NCBI GenBank assembly: GCA_900557505.1
Contig: USTC01000002.1
Coordinates: 1-22,491, forward strand
Reading direction: 5' to 3'
Origin: an uncultured Collinsella sp.
GTDB lineage: Bacteria; Actinomycetota; Coriobacteriia; Coriobacteriales; Coriobacteriaceae
Length of the DNA stretch: 22,491 nucleotides
Shown here: positions 1-8,181 of the stretch, piece after piece
How positions within the stretch are numbered: position 1 is the stretch's first letter
Layout of the letters: the number at the start of each line of letters is the position of its first letter
Notes under the pieces: model-generated
What the model was told of the DNA's origin: nothing
Databases searched by the model: none
What the model saw: only the letters and a program-made list of their open reading frames with translations
Position numbers and translations under genes: made by a program

Positions 1-618
1 GTTTGCCGCGTTGGCAAGCGCAACGAGGGAAGCGAGGATCGCGACAATCCACAGCAGAACCTTGAGCGCGCCGGGGAGCGGCAGGATGCGCAGGATGGCA
101 ACGGCAGCGGGGGCAACCGTGGCAACGGGCAACAGCTTGGCGATGAGCGCACGATACGAAGCATAGGGCTCGCGGGCGAGCAGCTCAGCACGGGGAGAGT
201 CGTAGTGTGCGACAACGACCACCGGGCGGTTGCGCGGAGACGCAAGCGGGCCCGAGGCCTTGTGATAGGCGATGACATTTTGGCTCACACCGGTCTTTCC
301 CAGGCGCGAAACCACGGGATGCCCCGTGCGCTCGAGCACGTAGAGCACGGCACCGACAATGGCCAGCAAGGTGCCGACCAAGCCAATGCCGCCGCCGATG
401 CCCATCAGCAAGGCGCCGGCAAACGCCAGGATACCGGTAACGGCAAACGCCAACCTGCTGGGTGCGGGAGCATTAAATTCCTGCACCTCGGGGTCAAAGC
501 CGTGGTTGCGGAAAATCTGAGCGATATCCTCAGCAGCCAGGCGCTCTTCTTCACTGCACGCCGGCGTAATGCCGGTGTTCTGCAGCAGGTGGTTAATATA
601 GTTCTGGGTGTTCGCCAT
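1..618 (-). CDS. M28-family metallopeptidase-like membrane protein, C-terminal part cut by window edge
   Basis: This reading frame stays open from an ATG at 618 down to base 1, giving 206 residues with no stop, so it is the N-terminal part of a longer gene. A GGAG ribosome binding site lies five bases before the ATG. Residues about 20-46 form a charged helix ending in DPEVQEF, as in the N-terminus of M28 aminopeptidase-like proteins. Residues about 53-91 are a Gly/Ala/Leu-rich hydrophobic stretch, likely two membrane passes. VVVVAHYDSPR (near residue 141) matches the first metal-ligand motif of M28 peptidases (His and Asp of AHYDS). Another hydrophobic stretch follows at about 165-205. The rest of the metal-binding residues would lie outside the window, so activity cannot be judged. 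It diverges from the WYL regulator pair. Family assignment rests on one motif plus general shape. Confidence 0.65.
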   Translation of the reverse strand, partial: MANTQNYINHLLQNTGITPACSEEERLAAEDIAQIFRNHGFDPEVQEFNAPAPSRLAFAVTGILAFAGALLMGIGGGIGLVGTLLAIVGAVLYVLERTGHPVVSRLGKTGVSQNVIAYHKASGPLASPRNRPVVVVAHYDSPRAELLAREPYASYRALIAKLLPVATVAPAAVAILRILPLPGALKVLLWIVAILASLVALANAAN

Positions 619-816
619 GTGCGCTCCACATCCATAATCCGACAAATAGGCCCAATGCATGCACATTAGAACCGTATATAGTCGAAAGTATACCCCGAGC
701 GAGCGCAAACGACCGAATTCGGGGCATCTTAACGCCGCGAGCGGACAAGGATATAGCCTAATCTCCATATCGGACTAAAATCATGGCATCAAACGACCTT
801 CTCATGCGAGGATTCT

Positions 817-1839
817 ATGACGGCAATCGACGCGACCGCGACAATTAAAAAGGGTGCACCCGAGCCCGGTTTCGATAAAACGGCTCAGCGCATCCTCAAC
901 CTTTTCTTTGTACTCAACAGTTCTCCCGAACCGCTGACGACCGAGCAAATCGTCCTGGATTCCGATTTGGGGTACGGCTCGGGCAATATCGACTCAGACA
1001 AGCGCAAGTTCCGCCGCGATCGCGACAAGCTGCTCGAACGCGGCATCGTTATCAGGGAGGTTCGTGCTGCCGGAGCGCAGGAAACCGAGGAGAGCGCGTG
1101 GACGATCGACCGCGAGCACACGTTTGCCGCGGGCGGTCTCATCACCGCAGACGATGCCGACATCCTGCTCAACGCCATCGACCAGACACTCGCGGCAGGC
1201 TCATCCACCTTTGCCGCGCCGCTTGCCGACATTCGCTCCAAGATTGCCTACCTCACCGGCATGTCGACGACAGGAGAGGCACCGATCCGCCGCTCTCCCG
1301 CCGTCGATGCGGTATGGAGTGCCTTTGCCGAGCGTTGCGCGCTGCGCTTTTTGTACCAAAACGGACGCGGTGAACAACGCGAGCGGACCGTTTGCGTCTA
1401 CGGCATGTTCGAGCGCGAGGGTACGGCATACTTCTGCGGCCTCGACAATGCCACCGGCAATATCAGAACATTCCGCTGCGACCGCATCATTCGCGCCTGG
1501 AGACCTTCGAAAACTTACGCCATTCCTGCCGATTTCAACCTCAACGATTACTTATTCTTTGAGTTCGATTTTGCCGACCGCCCACCCGTTGCGGCTACGT
1601 TCTCGTTCGCGCGTGAAGCGCAGGCCGATATGATCAGCGGTCTCACACGCGGACGAGGCGAGCTCATGCGCACCGAAGCAGGTTGGACCTGGACCGTTGA
1701 CGTGCGCGACTTTGAAGCCGCAGCCTCGTTTTGCATGGCCCATGCCATGGATGGCATGAGGCCCGTCGCCCCCGATTCTCTCAAGCGGGCGTGGAATCAC
1801 CTCATCGAAAGGACGGTGCACGAGCATGCCCGTGCGTAA
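817..1839 (+). CDS. WYL-domain transcriptional regulator, PafB-like
   Basis: This 340-residue protein has an N-terminal winged-helix region (about 20-80) with a predicted wing near RKFRRDRDKLLERG. A WYL-type ligand-sensing domain (about 160-230) and a C-terminal WCX-like segment (about 240-335) follow. The WYL motif is degenerate: FLYQNGRGEQRERTV and GTAYFCGLD stand where the family usually has a Trp-Tyr-Leu signature. The start is the ATG at 817, preceded by GAGGA. The next WYL gene starts 14 bases before this one ends, so the two are almost certainly co-translated. In actinobacteria, tandem WYL proteins of this kind are PafB and PafC, which form a heterodimeric activator of the LexA-independent DNA-damage response. 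The PafB/C identity is inferred from architecture and tandem order, not from a search. Confidence 0.8.
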   Translation: MTAIDATATIKKGAPEPGFDKTAQRILNLFFVLNSSPEPLTTEQIVLDSDLGYGSGNIDSDKRKFRRDRDKLLERGIVIREVRAAGAQETEESAWTIDREHTFAAGGLITADDADILLNAIDQTLAAGSSTFAAPLADIRSKIAYLTGMSTTGEAPIRRSPAVDAVWSAFAERCALRFLYQNGRGEQRERTVCVYGMFEREGTAYFCGLDNATGNIRTFRCDRIIRAWRPSKTYAIPADFNLNDYLFFEFDFADRPPVAATFSFAREAQADMISGLTRGRGELMRTEAGWTWTVDVRDFEAAASFCMAHAMDGMRPVAPDSLKRAWNHLIERTVHEHARA

Positions 1840-2743
1840 ACTCACCAGCGAGCAAAGACTCTCGCGCGCCATCGACATCATGGAGGCCCTCTACGCCGCC
1901 GGTGAGAATGGCATGACACGAGACGAGCTTTGCAGCCGCTTTGATATCACGGGGGCATCGCTCGACGAGATTCTCGAGGTCGTCTCGACGCTTGCGGACC
2001 GAGAATCGGGTGCACGTATTATCTGTGAACGCCGCGGCGAGTGCGTGGTCCTCACCGGTGATGCGGGGCGCGTGCTACCGCTGCGCCTGAGTGCCGCCGA
2101 GGGCGCTGTGCTCAACCATGAACTTGAATCATTGGGGATCGAACCCCAAGCGGCGGCTCGAATACGGCGCGCCCTTCTTCCCAAAGAGCTCGGCTATAAC
2201 CAGCGCGTCTTTGACACCGTCGCCCACGGATCGCACTGGCAGCAGCTGAGCTGCGCCATTCGGGACGGCGTTCGCTGCCGCATCTCGTATCGCTCGATGG
2301 ATGACGCACAAGCGCGCGAGCGTTTGGTCGACCCCTTGCGCATCACAACAAATGGCGACCAAACGTATCTGATTGCCTGGGATGTCGCGGTCGACGAACA
2401 GCGCACCTACCGCATGGATAAAATCGAGGGCCTGGTCTTGACCGATGACTCCGTCGTGCGCCACGCACCGGAACCCGCGACCCTCCACGACTCCCTCGCC
2501 CAGGCGGAGCGGAGCGCGAAGCTTCTCATGCCGCGCGCCTTGGCAGAGCGCCTAGACTGGCCCGGCATCATGTCGATTAAACCCAATGGGGCGGACAGCT
2601 CAACAGTGAATGTGCGCTACGGCTCCGAGCGATGGCTGTTAAGCCAGGTAATCGCAGCGGGCGGGGCCATCCGTATCTTGGATGACCCCGCCCTGTCAAA
2701 GCGTCTGTGCGATATGGCAAAATCCCTCGTCTGTCCGCTTTAG
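1826..2743 (+). CDS. WYL-domain transcriptional regulator, PafC-like
   Basis: This 305-residue partner of the preceding gene starts at the ATG at 1826, inside the last codons of its neighbour. Residues about 8-70 form a helix-turn-helix region (SRAIDIMEALYAAGENGMT, then the DELCSRFDITGASLDEIL recognition segment). Residues about 145-215 are the WYL domain, with CRISYRSMDD, the RLVDPLR strand and YLIAWDVAVDEQRTYRMDKI, close to the family pattern. The remainder is a WCX-like C-terminal domain. The stop codon overlaps the stop of the convergent dinG-type gene by four bases, leaving no room for a separate terminator. With its partner it probably forms a DNA-damage or nucleic-acid-sensing activator; the adjacent helicase/exonuclease gene fits that theme, but regulation of that gene is not shown. 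Confidence 0.82.
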   Translation: MPVRKLTSEQRLSRAIDIMEALYAAGENGMTRDELCSRFDITGASLDEILEVVSTLADRESGARIICERRGECVVLTGDAGRVLPLRLSAAEGAVLNHELESLGIEPQAAARIRRALLPKELGYNQRVFDTVAHGSHWQQLSCAIRDGVRCRISYRSMDDAQARERLVDPLRITTNGDQTYLIAWDVAVDEQRTYRMDKIEGLVLTDDSVVRHAPEPATLHDSLAQAERSAKLLMPRALAERLDWPGIMSIKPNGADSSTVNVRYGSERWLLSQVIAAGGAIRILDDPALSKRLCDMAKSLVCPL

Positions 2744-5634
2744 CGGCGCCGCTCGTGGCGCGCGCGCCACAACTGTAGGTAATGACCAATCTGCGCCGAC
2801 TCGATGCGCTGATAGGAGCTCGTGGGCAGCGACGTTAAGAATTTCTTGCCGTAGCCCTTCGTCACCAGGCGCGGGTCGGCCAAGATGAGTACGCCGCAAT
2901 CGGTCGATGAGCGAATGAGGCGACCGGCCGCCTGCTTGACCTCGAGCACGGCCTCGGGCAGCGAATAGCGCGCCCAGGCGCGGTCTTCGCGCAGATTGCG
3001 CTCGCACGAGAGCGGATCCGTGGGACTCGAGAACGGCAGCTTGGGGATGATGACGCAGCGCAGCGTCTCGCCGCTGGCGTCAAACCCCTCCCAGAAGGCC
3101 TTAAGCGCAAAGAGCGACGAGGTCGGTTCGTTGATAAAGCGATCGCGCAGACGGCGAGGAGACGAGTTGCGCTGCTGGCAGTTGAGCTCCAGACCCGCAC
3201 GAGCCATCTTGGGCTCGACACGGGCGTACAGTTCCTCCATGTCACGCCTGTTGGTGAACAGCGTGAGCACCGAGCCGCCCATGGCAAGATGAGCGTCGAC
3301 CAGCACACGCTCGAGCGCCGAAAGGTAGCTCTCACGATCGCGCGGATCGGGGATATCCCCAGCCACGACCACGGCCATATTCGAATCGAAGTCGTAGCTC
3401 GAATCCAAGTGCAGTGACGATGATGTCGAGGCGCCGATGCGATCGAGGCCGACGGCATGGTTAAAGTGCTCAAAGCTCTTGGAAACCGTCATGGTCGCCG
3501 ATGCAAAGATAGCCGTGTGAACCTCGGGCAGCCACTCGGTTGCCAAGGCCTCGCCAATGTCGATGCGCTCTGCGGTCATTGACTCTCCGCCGGCACGCAG
3601 CCTGCGATTGACCTGCAGCGAGTACACGTAGTGTTCATCGGTACCGTCAATGATGAGTTTGAGGTTCTCGACCAGCTCGTGTAGGCGGCGCGAGATATCA
3701 CCCAGGTCGACAACAACCTCGGGCTTGTCGGCGGCAACGGCTTGTACCAGCGCGTCGACGCTCTTGTCAGCTTGTTCCAATGCGTCGATGGCAGTGTAGG
3801 CCGACTGTAAGAAATCATGCCAGTCGTCAGATTCGCGCAGCTCGGGGCCAATCCATAGGTTCGCATTGTCATAGCCCCCGCGGGCACGGCGGCCAAGCTC
3901 GCGAACGCCGTCAAACACATCGGCAATCGCCATGCTCGCACGTACAACCGTCGACGTCGCCTTGGCGGTAAGACCCAGGTAAAGCGTAGAGCCCTCCGAG
4001 GTTGCCAAATCGCGGGAAACCTGGCTCAGCGCACCGGTGCTCGAGCCACCCAGGCGCTCAAACAGAACGCGCGATTCATCCGCCGACACCACGCGCGCCC
4101 ATTGACGGCGCGCCTCGCGCTCGATGGAGTGGGCCTCATCAATCACCCAGTGACGAATCGGAGGCAAGATTCTGCCCTCGGCCGCAACATTGCGGAACAG
4201 CAGGGAATGGTTGGTGACCACCACATCGGCATGCGCCGCGCGACGGCGAGCGCCATGGACCAGGCATTTATCGGGGAAAAACGGGCATAGGCGACGGGCG
4301 CACTCGCGCGACGCCGTCGTAAAGTCGGGACGGTTGACGCTGCGCCAGCGAATGCCGAGCGAGTCGAGGTCGCCATCGGCCGACTGACACACGTACGCCA
4401 TGATGACCGCGACTGCCGTAAGCGTGTCAGCAGGATCACGCTTAGTCGTAATTTCGACTTGGCCGCGACTCATACGCTCAAGCTTGCGCAAGCATGGATA
4501 GTGGTCATAGCCCTTGAGGGCGCAAAACGATAGGCCTCCGTCCAGTTGCTCGGCAAGTTTGGGCAGCTCATGATACATGAGCTGGTCGGCAAGATTATTC
4601 GATTTAGTCGCGATACCAACCGTGATGTTGTTGCGGCGCGCGGCCTCGGCAAAAGGCACCAGGTAAGCCATCGATTTGCCGACGCCCGTGCCTGCCTCAA
4701 TCACGCGATGCGTTCCCGTAACGAGTGCGTCACGGACCTCGAGCGCCATCGCAATCTGCTCATCGCGCGGCTCATACGTGGGATACATGCGATTAACCAG
4801 GCCGCCCGGGGCATAGTCCGCCTCGATTTCCTCGCGGCTCGGCATCTTAAGGACCGGCAGCTCGTCCGCATCAACGCGATCATCGGCCCGATCGGCCTTG
4901 AGCACGTCGGCGCGGGCGGCGCCGAGAGAGAAGATGGAACCGGGGTTCTGTCCCGCCAAGAATGAGAAGATGGGACGATAGGACCAGGGTACGTCGGGGT
5001 GCATGTCGGCCAGGCGCGCCATCAAGCCTTGAGGCAAGTCGGTGAGCGCCACGAGCAGCACGCGCCACACACCACACAGGGCGTCGACGTCGGCATTGGC
5101 GCGGTGCGACACCGAGTCGCAGCCAAACAGGTCGGCCATGAAAGACAACTTATGCGAGGCCAGGCGCGGAAGCGCGATGCGCGACAGCGCCAGCGAATCG
5201 ATCCAGATGTCGCTGACGTTGACACCGCCCTTGACCGACTCGATAAACGAACGGTCGAAGGTGGCGTTATGCGCAATCACCGGGCAGCCGCCGACAAAAT
5301 CGGCGAGAGCGGCCACGGCCTCGACGGCCGATGGGGCATCCACCACATCGGCATTGGTAATGCTCGTGAGTTCGGTAATCTCGGCGGGAATCAGCTGCTT
5401 GGGGTGCACGAAGGTATCGAACCGGTCGACGATCTCGCGGCCCGAAAGGCGGGCAGCCGATATCTCGATAAGCTCGTTGTCCTGCACCGAAAGACCCGTG
5501 GTCTCGGTATCGAGGACGATAACATCTTCCTCGATGAGACCAAACGATTGGGTTTTGGCGCGCTCGGCAAGCGTGGCATAGGAATCGATGACAAACTGCG
5601 GCGTTCCCGACGAAACAGCGTCCTCGATTAGCAT
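2740..5634 (-). CDS. dinG: DinG-family protein: DEDDh exonuclease fused to Fe-S superfamily 2 helicase
   Basis: This 964-residue protein has two parts. Residues about 36-200 are a DEDDh 3'-5' exonuclease (epsilon-like): D42 and E44 in LDTETTGL, D127 in HNATFD, H177 and D182 in HRANADVDA, so all catalytic positions are present. Residues about 285-964 are an XPD/DinG-type helicase: Walker A EAGTGVGKS (313-321), the DEAH box at 499-502, and motif VI QAAGRLIR (901-908). Four cysteines (C381, C445, C450, C457) have nearly the spacing of the E. coli DinG iron-sulfur cluster, so the cluster is probably kept. The family unwinds DNA forks, D-loops or R-loops in repair. The ATG overlaps the last codons of the upstream ddl (GCATGCTAA on the coding strand), indicating translational coupling. 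It converges with the PafC-like gene, with a four-base overlap. Confidence 0.92.
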   Translation of the reverse strand: MLIEDAVSSGTPQFVIDSYATLAERAKTQSFGLIEEDVIVLDTETTGLSVQDNELIEISAARLSGREIVDRFDTFVHPKQLIPAEITELTSITNADVVDAPSAVEAVAALADFVGGCPVIAHNATFDRSFIESVKGGVNVSDIWIDSLALSRIALPRLASHKLSFMADLFGCDSVSHRANADVDALCGVWRVLLVALTDLPQGLMARLADMHPDVPWSYRPIFSFLAGQNPGSIFSLGAARADVLKADRADDRVDADELPVLKMPSREEIEADYAPGGLVNRMYPTYEPRDEQIAMALEVRDALVTGTHRVIEAGTGVGKSMAYLVPFAEAARRNNITVGIATKSNNLADQLMYHELPKLAEQLDGGLSFCALKGYDHYPCLRKLERMSRGQVEITTKRDPADTLTAVAVIMAYVCQSADGDLDSLGIRWRSVNRPDFTTASRECARRLCPFFPDKCLVHGARRRAAHADVVVTNHSLLFRNVAAEGRILPPIRHWVIDEAHSIEREARRQWARVVSADESRVLFERLGGSSTGALSQVSRDLATSEGSTLYLGLTAKATSTVVRASMAIADVFDGVRELGRRARGGYDNANLWIGPELRESDDWHDFLQSAYTAIDALEQADKSVDALVQAVAADKPEVVVDLGDISRRLHELVENLKLIIDGTDEHYVYSLQVNRRLRAGGESMTAERIDIGEALATEWLPEVHTAIFASATMTVSKSFEHFNHAVGLDRIGASTSSSLHLDSSYDFDSNMAVVVAGDIPDPRDRESYLSALERVLVDAHLAMGGSVLTLFTNRRDMEELYARVEPKMARAGLELNCQQRNSSPRRLRDRFINEPTSSLFALKAFWEGFDASGETLRCVIIPKLPFSSPTDPLSCERNLREDRAWARYSLPEAVLEVKQAAGRLIRSSTDCGVLILADPRLVTKGYGKKFLTSLPTSSYQRIESAQIGHYLQLWRARHERRR

Positions 5635-6593
5635 GCAACGCCCGCTCGACGAAGTCCCATACGAATTAGACTGTCACAGACCTGCGGGAACGTCATGTCA
5701 TCGGTGTGGCGAATCTCATCCGGATACAGCGACGTATCGGTCATGCCGGGAATCGTGTTGGTCTCGAGGATGACGGGGCCATCCTCGCTCACGATAAAGT
5801 CGCTGCGCGAGATACCCAGGCAGCCGAGTGCCTTATGGGCAGCACAGGCGAGCTCCTGAGCACGAGCGTAGTTCTCGGGTGAAATCTGCGCCGGAATGCG
5901 GTGGATGTCCGTAGGGTCGACATACTTCACGTCCAGATCGTAGAACTCGCAGTCCTCGGGCTTACGGATCTCAACAATCGGCAGGGCGCGCACGTCATCC
6001 TCGCCATATACGCCGACGGTGATCTCGGTACCCTCGATGCACTTCTCGACCAGCACTTTGTCGCCGTACTCAAATGCCTTGGCGATTGCCGCGGGCAGCT
6101 CGGAGGGTTCATGTACCAGGGAAATGCCATAGCTGGAACCGTTTACGGCCGGTTTCACAAAGCAGCGCTCGCCACAAACCTCGACGATATGATCGATATC
6201 GACTTCATCGCCCGACTCGATCGCAATGCCGGGGGCAACGGGAATGCCCGCCTTGGCGTACAGGAGCTTCGAGACCTCCTTGTCGGCACCGCAGGCGCTG
6301 GCAAGCACGCCCGAGGCCGTGTAGGGGATACCCAGGGTCTCCATGGCACCCTGCATGGCACCATCCTCACCGCCGGCGCCGTGCATGGCGATAAACGCCA
6401 CGTCGAAACCACCGGTCGCCATGGTTACCATAAAATCATCGGCAGCGGTGTCGAGCAGCTCCACCGAAGTGTAGCCGGCCTCCTTCAAGGCCACCACGAC
6501 GTTCTTTCCCGAATTGAGCGAGATCTCGCGCTCAGCGGAATGACCGCCCGCCAAGACCGCTACGTGCATGTTCTCTAGGCTTTTACCCGGCAT
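5628..6593 (-). CDS. ddl: D-alanine--D-alanine ligase
   Basis: This 321-residue ATP-grasp enzyme makes the D-Ala-D-Ala dipeptide for peptidoglycan in the cytosol. Visible motifs are GGHSAEREISLNSG (16-29), HGAGGEDGAMQG (71-82), the IPYTASGVLASA segment with the following DK (104-105), FVKPAVNGSSYGIS (145-158), the VEKCIEGTEITVGV hinge (182-195) and the C-terminal metal-binding ETNTIPGMT (277-285). Tyr224 in FYDLDVKY lines up with Tyr216 of E. coli DdlB, which favours D-Ala over D-lactate as second substrate; this is an inference. The start at 6593 is supported by GAGGAGGAG seven bases upstream; the Met at residue 9 has no such site. dinG follows with an overlap. A possible -10 (TACAAT on the minus strand, 6639-6634) lies upstream but lacks a clear -35. 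Confidence 0.95.
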   Translation of the reverse strand: MPGKSLENMHVAVLAGGHSAEREISLNSGKNVVVALKEAGYTSVELLDTAADDFMVTMATGGFDVAFIAMHGAGGEDGAMQGAMETLGIPYTASGVLASACGADKEVSKLLYAKAGIPVAPGIAIESGDEVDIDHIVEVCGERCFVKPAVNGSSYGISLVHEPSELPAAIAKAFEYGDKVLVEKCIEGTEITVGVYGEDDVRALPIVEIRKPEDCEFYDLDVKYVDPTDIHRIPAQISPENYARAQELACAAHKALGCLGISRSDFIVSEDGPVILETNTIPGMTDTSLYPDEIRHTDDMTFPQVCDSLIRMGLRRAGVAC

Positions 6594-6678
6594 GGGCAGA
6601 CTCCTCCTCTATAATTTCTGCAGCTGATACCATATTGTAGCGATACCCTCTACGTTTCCCCAAAATCGAAAGGCTTCC

Positions 6679-7731
6679 ATGAATCCCAGGACTAAATCTC
6701 AGGACATTCGCGACTTGAGCCAAAACGATATTCGCGAGCTTGTGGCCGAACTCGGCCAGCCCGCCTTCCGCGCGAAGCAGCTCATCGAATGGGTCTTTGA
6801 GAAGAACGTTTGTTCGTTTGACGATATGACCAACCTTCCCAAGGCTTTCCGCGAGCAGCTTAAAGAGGCTTTTGCCTTTGACACGCCGGCCGAACTCACC
6901 AAGCAGGTTTCCAAAGATGGCTCTCGCAAGTATCTGCTCGAGTACCACGACGGCATTTCCGTTGAGACTGTCGGTATGCCCCGCCGTAACAAACTTTCCG
7001 TCTGCGTTTCCACCCAGGCAGGCTGTGGCATGGGCTGCGCCTTTTGCGCCACCGGCCTGAACGGCCTCAAGCGCTCGCTGACAGCTCAGGAGATCGTCGA
7101 CCAGGTACTTCATGTATCCAACGACTTTGGCGAGCGCGCCACGAGCGTTGTCTTCATGGGCCAGGGCGAGCCGTTTGCCAACTACGACGAGGTTCTCAAG
7201 GCGCTGCGCATCCTTAACGATCCCGACGGTATCGGTATTGGAGCCCGCCACCTTACTGTCTCCACCAGTGGCGTTATTCCTGGTATTCGCAAATTTGCCG
7301 ACATCCCCGAGCAGTTCACGCTTGCTGTTTCCCTGCATTCCGCCATCCAGTCGACGCGCAATAAGCTCATGCCCGGTGTTAAGAAGTACACGCTGCTCCG
7401 CCTTCACGAGGCGCTTCAGCTCTACACCGAGAAGACGGGCCGCCGCCCGACCTATGAGTACGCCATGATCGAAGGCGTCAACGATACGAATCCCGAGATG
7501 CAGGCGCTCTGCGACTTCTGCGAGGGAACGCTGTGCCACGTTAACCTGATTCAGCTTAACGACATCGAGGGCAGCCCGCTCAAGCCGTCGCCGATTCATA
7601 AGGTTGAGGATCTTCAGCGTCGTCTTGAGTCCCGTGGCATCGAGACCACGATTCGTAACTCCCGTGGTAACGATATTGACGCCGCCTGCGGACAGCTGAA
7701 GCAGCGCTTCAAAGTTCAGAAGAACGCATAG
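6679..7731 (+). CDS. rlmN: 23S rRNA (adenine-2503-C2)/tRNA methyltransferase, radical SAM
   Basis: RlmN methylates C2 of A2503 in 23S rRNA (and A37 of some tRNAs) by a radical SAM, ping-pong mechanism. At 350 residues it has the normal length. The radical SAM cluster is C116-x3-C120-x2-C123 (GCGMGCAFC). The two mechanistic cysteines are present: C109 in SVCVSTQ (matching E. coli C118) and C337 in DIDAACGQL (matching C355). The MGQGEP motif (160-165) and the SLHSA strand near 219 are also typical. The start is the ATG at 6679 with AAAGG upstream. A TATAAT hexamer at 6610-6615 could be its -10 element, but no good -35 is visible. It diverges from ddl and is oriented against the direction of replication from the nearby origin. 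Confidence 0.96.
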   Translation: MNPRTKSQDIRDLSQNDIRELVAELGQPAFRAKQLIEWVFEKNVCSFDDMTNLPKAFREQLKEAFAFDTPAELTKQVSKDGSRKYLLEYHDGISVETVGMPRRNKLSVCVSTQAGCGMGCAFCATGLNGLKRSLTAQEIVDQVLHVSNDFGERATSVVFMGQGEPFANYDEVLKALRILNDPDGIGIGARHLTVSTSGVIPGIRKFADIPEQFTLAVSLHSAIQSTRNKLMPGVKKYTLLRLHEALQLYTEKTGRRPTYEYAMIEGVNDTNPEMQALCDFCEGTLCHVNLIQLNDIEGSPLKPSPIHKVEDLQRRLESRGIETTIRNSRGNDIDAACGQLKQRFKVQKNA

Positions 7732-7749
7732 GGGAGTCGCGCCCCAAAA

Positions 7750-7765
7750 CGTTTCATGTGAAACA
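7750..7765. promoter_or_regulatory. parS-like site (one central mismatch)
   Basis: CGTTTCATGTGAAACA lies 18 bases after the rlmN stop and just before its terminator. It differs from the parS core GTTTCACGTGAAAC at one base. It is about 2.2 kb from the perfect parS cluster. Natural parS sites tolerate a mismatch, so ParB binding is plausible but weaker; this is inferred from similarity only. Confidence 0.6.
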
Positions 7766-7770
7766 TCGAA

Positions 7771-7816
7771 CAGCCCCGGTTGTAGATAATGCAACCGGGG
7801 CTGTTTCATTTTTTCA
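7771..7816 (+). terminator. Rho-independent terminator of rlmN
   Basis: A 12-bp perfect stem (CAGCCCCGGTTG at 7771-7782 with CAACCGGGGCTG at 7792-7803) has a nine-base loop and is followed by TTTCATTTTTT. It lies 40 bases after the rlmN stop and faces the terminator of the convergent parB operon. Confidence 0.9.
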
Positions 7817-7861
7817 TACTATTGGATTTGATTTACGCAAGCATAGTTTTATTGCCAAAAT

Positions 7862-7899
7862 AAGGGGTCCTTGTCTCACGAATCAGACAAGGACCCCTT
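7862..7899 (-). terminator. Terminator of the parA-parB-small ORF operon
   Basis: A 15-bp perfect stem (AAGGGGTCCTTGTCT at 7862-7876 and its complement at 7885-7899) has an eight-base loop. On the minus strand it is followed by ATTTTGGC. It lies 28 bases after the stop of the 84-residue gene. The T-tract is short, but the stem is strong and well placed. Confidence 0.85.
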
Positions 7900-7918
7900 C
7901 AAAACAGGCAAGTAATTG

Positions 7919-7930
7919 TTAGGTACCTAA
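7919..7930. repeat. 12-bp perfect palindrome TTAGGTACCTAA, copy 1
   Basis: This copy overlaps the TAG stop of the 84-residue gene at the end of the parAB operon and sits 20 bases from the terminator stem. It is identical to 11423-11434. It may be chance overlap with the stop codon or a protein-binding site. Confidence 0.6.
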
Positions 7931-8181
7931 TAACCAACATTTTCCCATTGATGGGTGACCCAGTCTTGGTTAATCTTGGGATTCTTAGTCATCTGAGCAG
8001 TGCGCATGGCAACATCTTCCGTCATCACATCCATTTTCTTCTTGGATGTATCGACGATATCCTTAGCTCCGCGCAGCAGTCGACCACGCAGTTCATCATC
8101 TGTCGCAAGCTTATAGCCTGCAAAAGCACCAGCAGCGACAGTGGTTGCCAACGCAATGGCTGCGAGAACCTTATTCTTCAT
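7927..8181 (-). CDS. Small membrane-anchored protein of the parAB operon, function unknown
   Basis: This 84-residue protein begins MKNK followed by a single hydrophobic helix (about residues 5-26, LAAIALATTVAAGAFAGYKLA). The rest is a charged, helical tail rich in Lys, Asp and Met, ending NPKINQDWVTHQWENVGY. The shape is like YtxH-type small proteins, but I do not recognise a family. The N-terminal segment could be an anchor or a signal peptide; no lipobox cysteine is present. Its ATG at 8181 overlaps the end of parB by 11 bases, and GAGGAT lies just upstream inside parB, so it is translated with parA-parB. A strong terminator follows its stop, making it the last gene of the operon. The conserved-looking overlap and typical start argue that it is a real gene. 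Confidence 0.75.
   Translation of the reverse strand: MKNKVLAAIALATTVAAGAFAGYKLATDDELRGRLLRGAKDIVDTSKKKMDVMTEDVAMRTAQMTKNPKINQDWVTHQWENVGY

Noticed and set aside
2742..2753. 12-bp palindrome AGCGGCGCCGCT at the junction of the WYL and dinG genes
   Set aside because: It is within coding sequence of the convergent dinG end with no T-tract, and such GC-rich palindromes are common at this base composition.
6583..7809. Minus-strand open frame of 408 codons opposite rlmN
   Set aside because: It is the antisense of a clear rlmN with full radical SAM motifs; its low-complexity composition and overlap with a terminator indicate a shadow frame.
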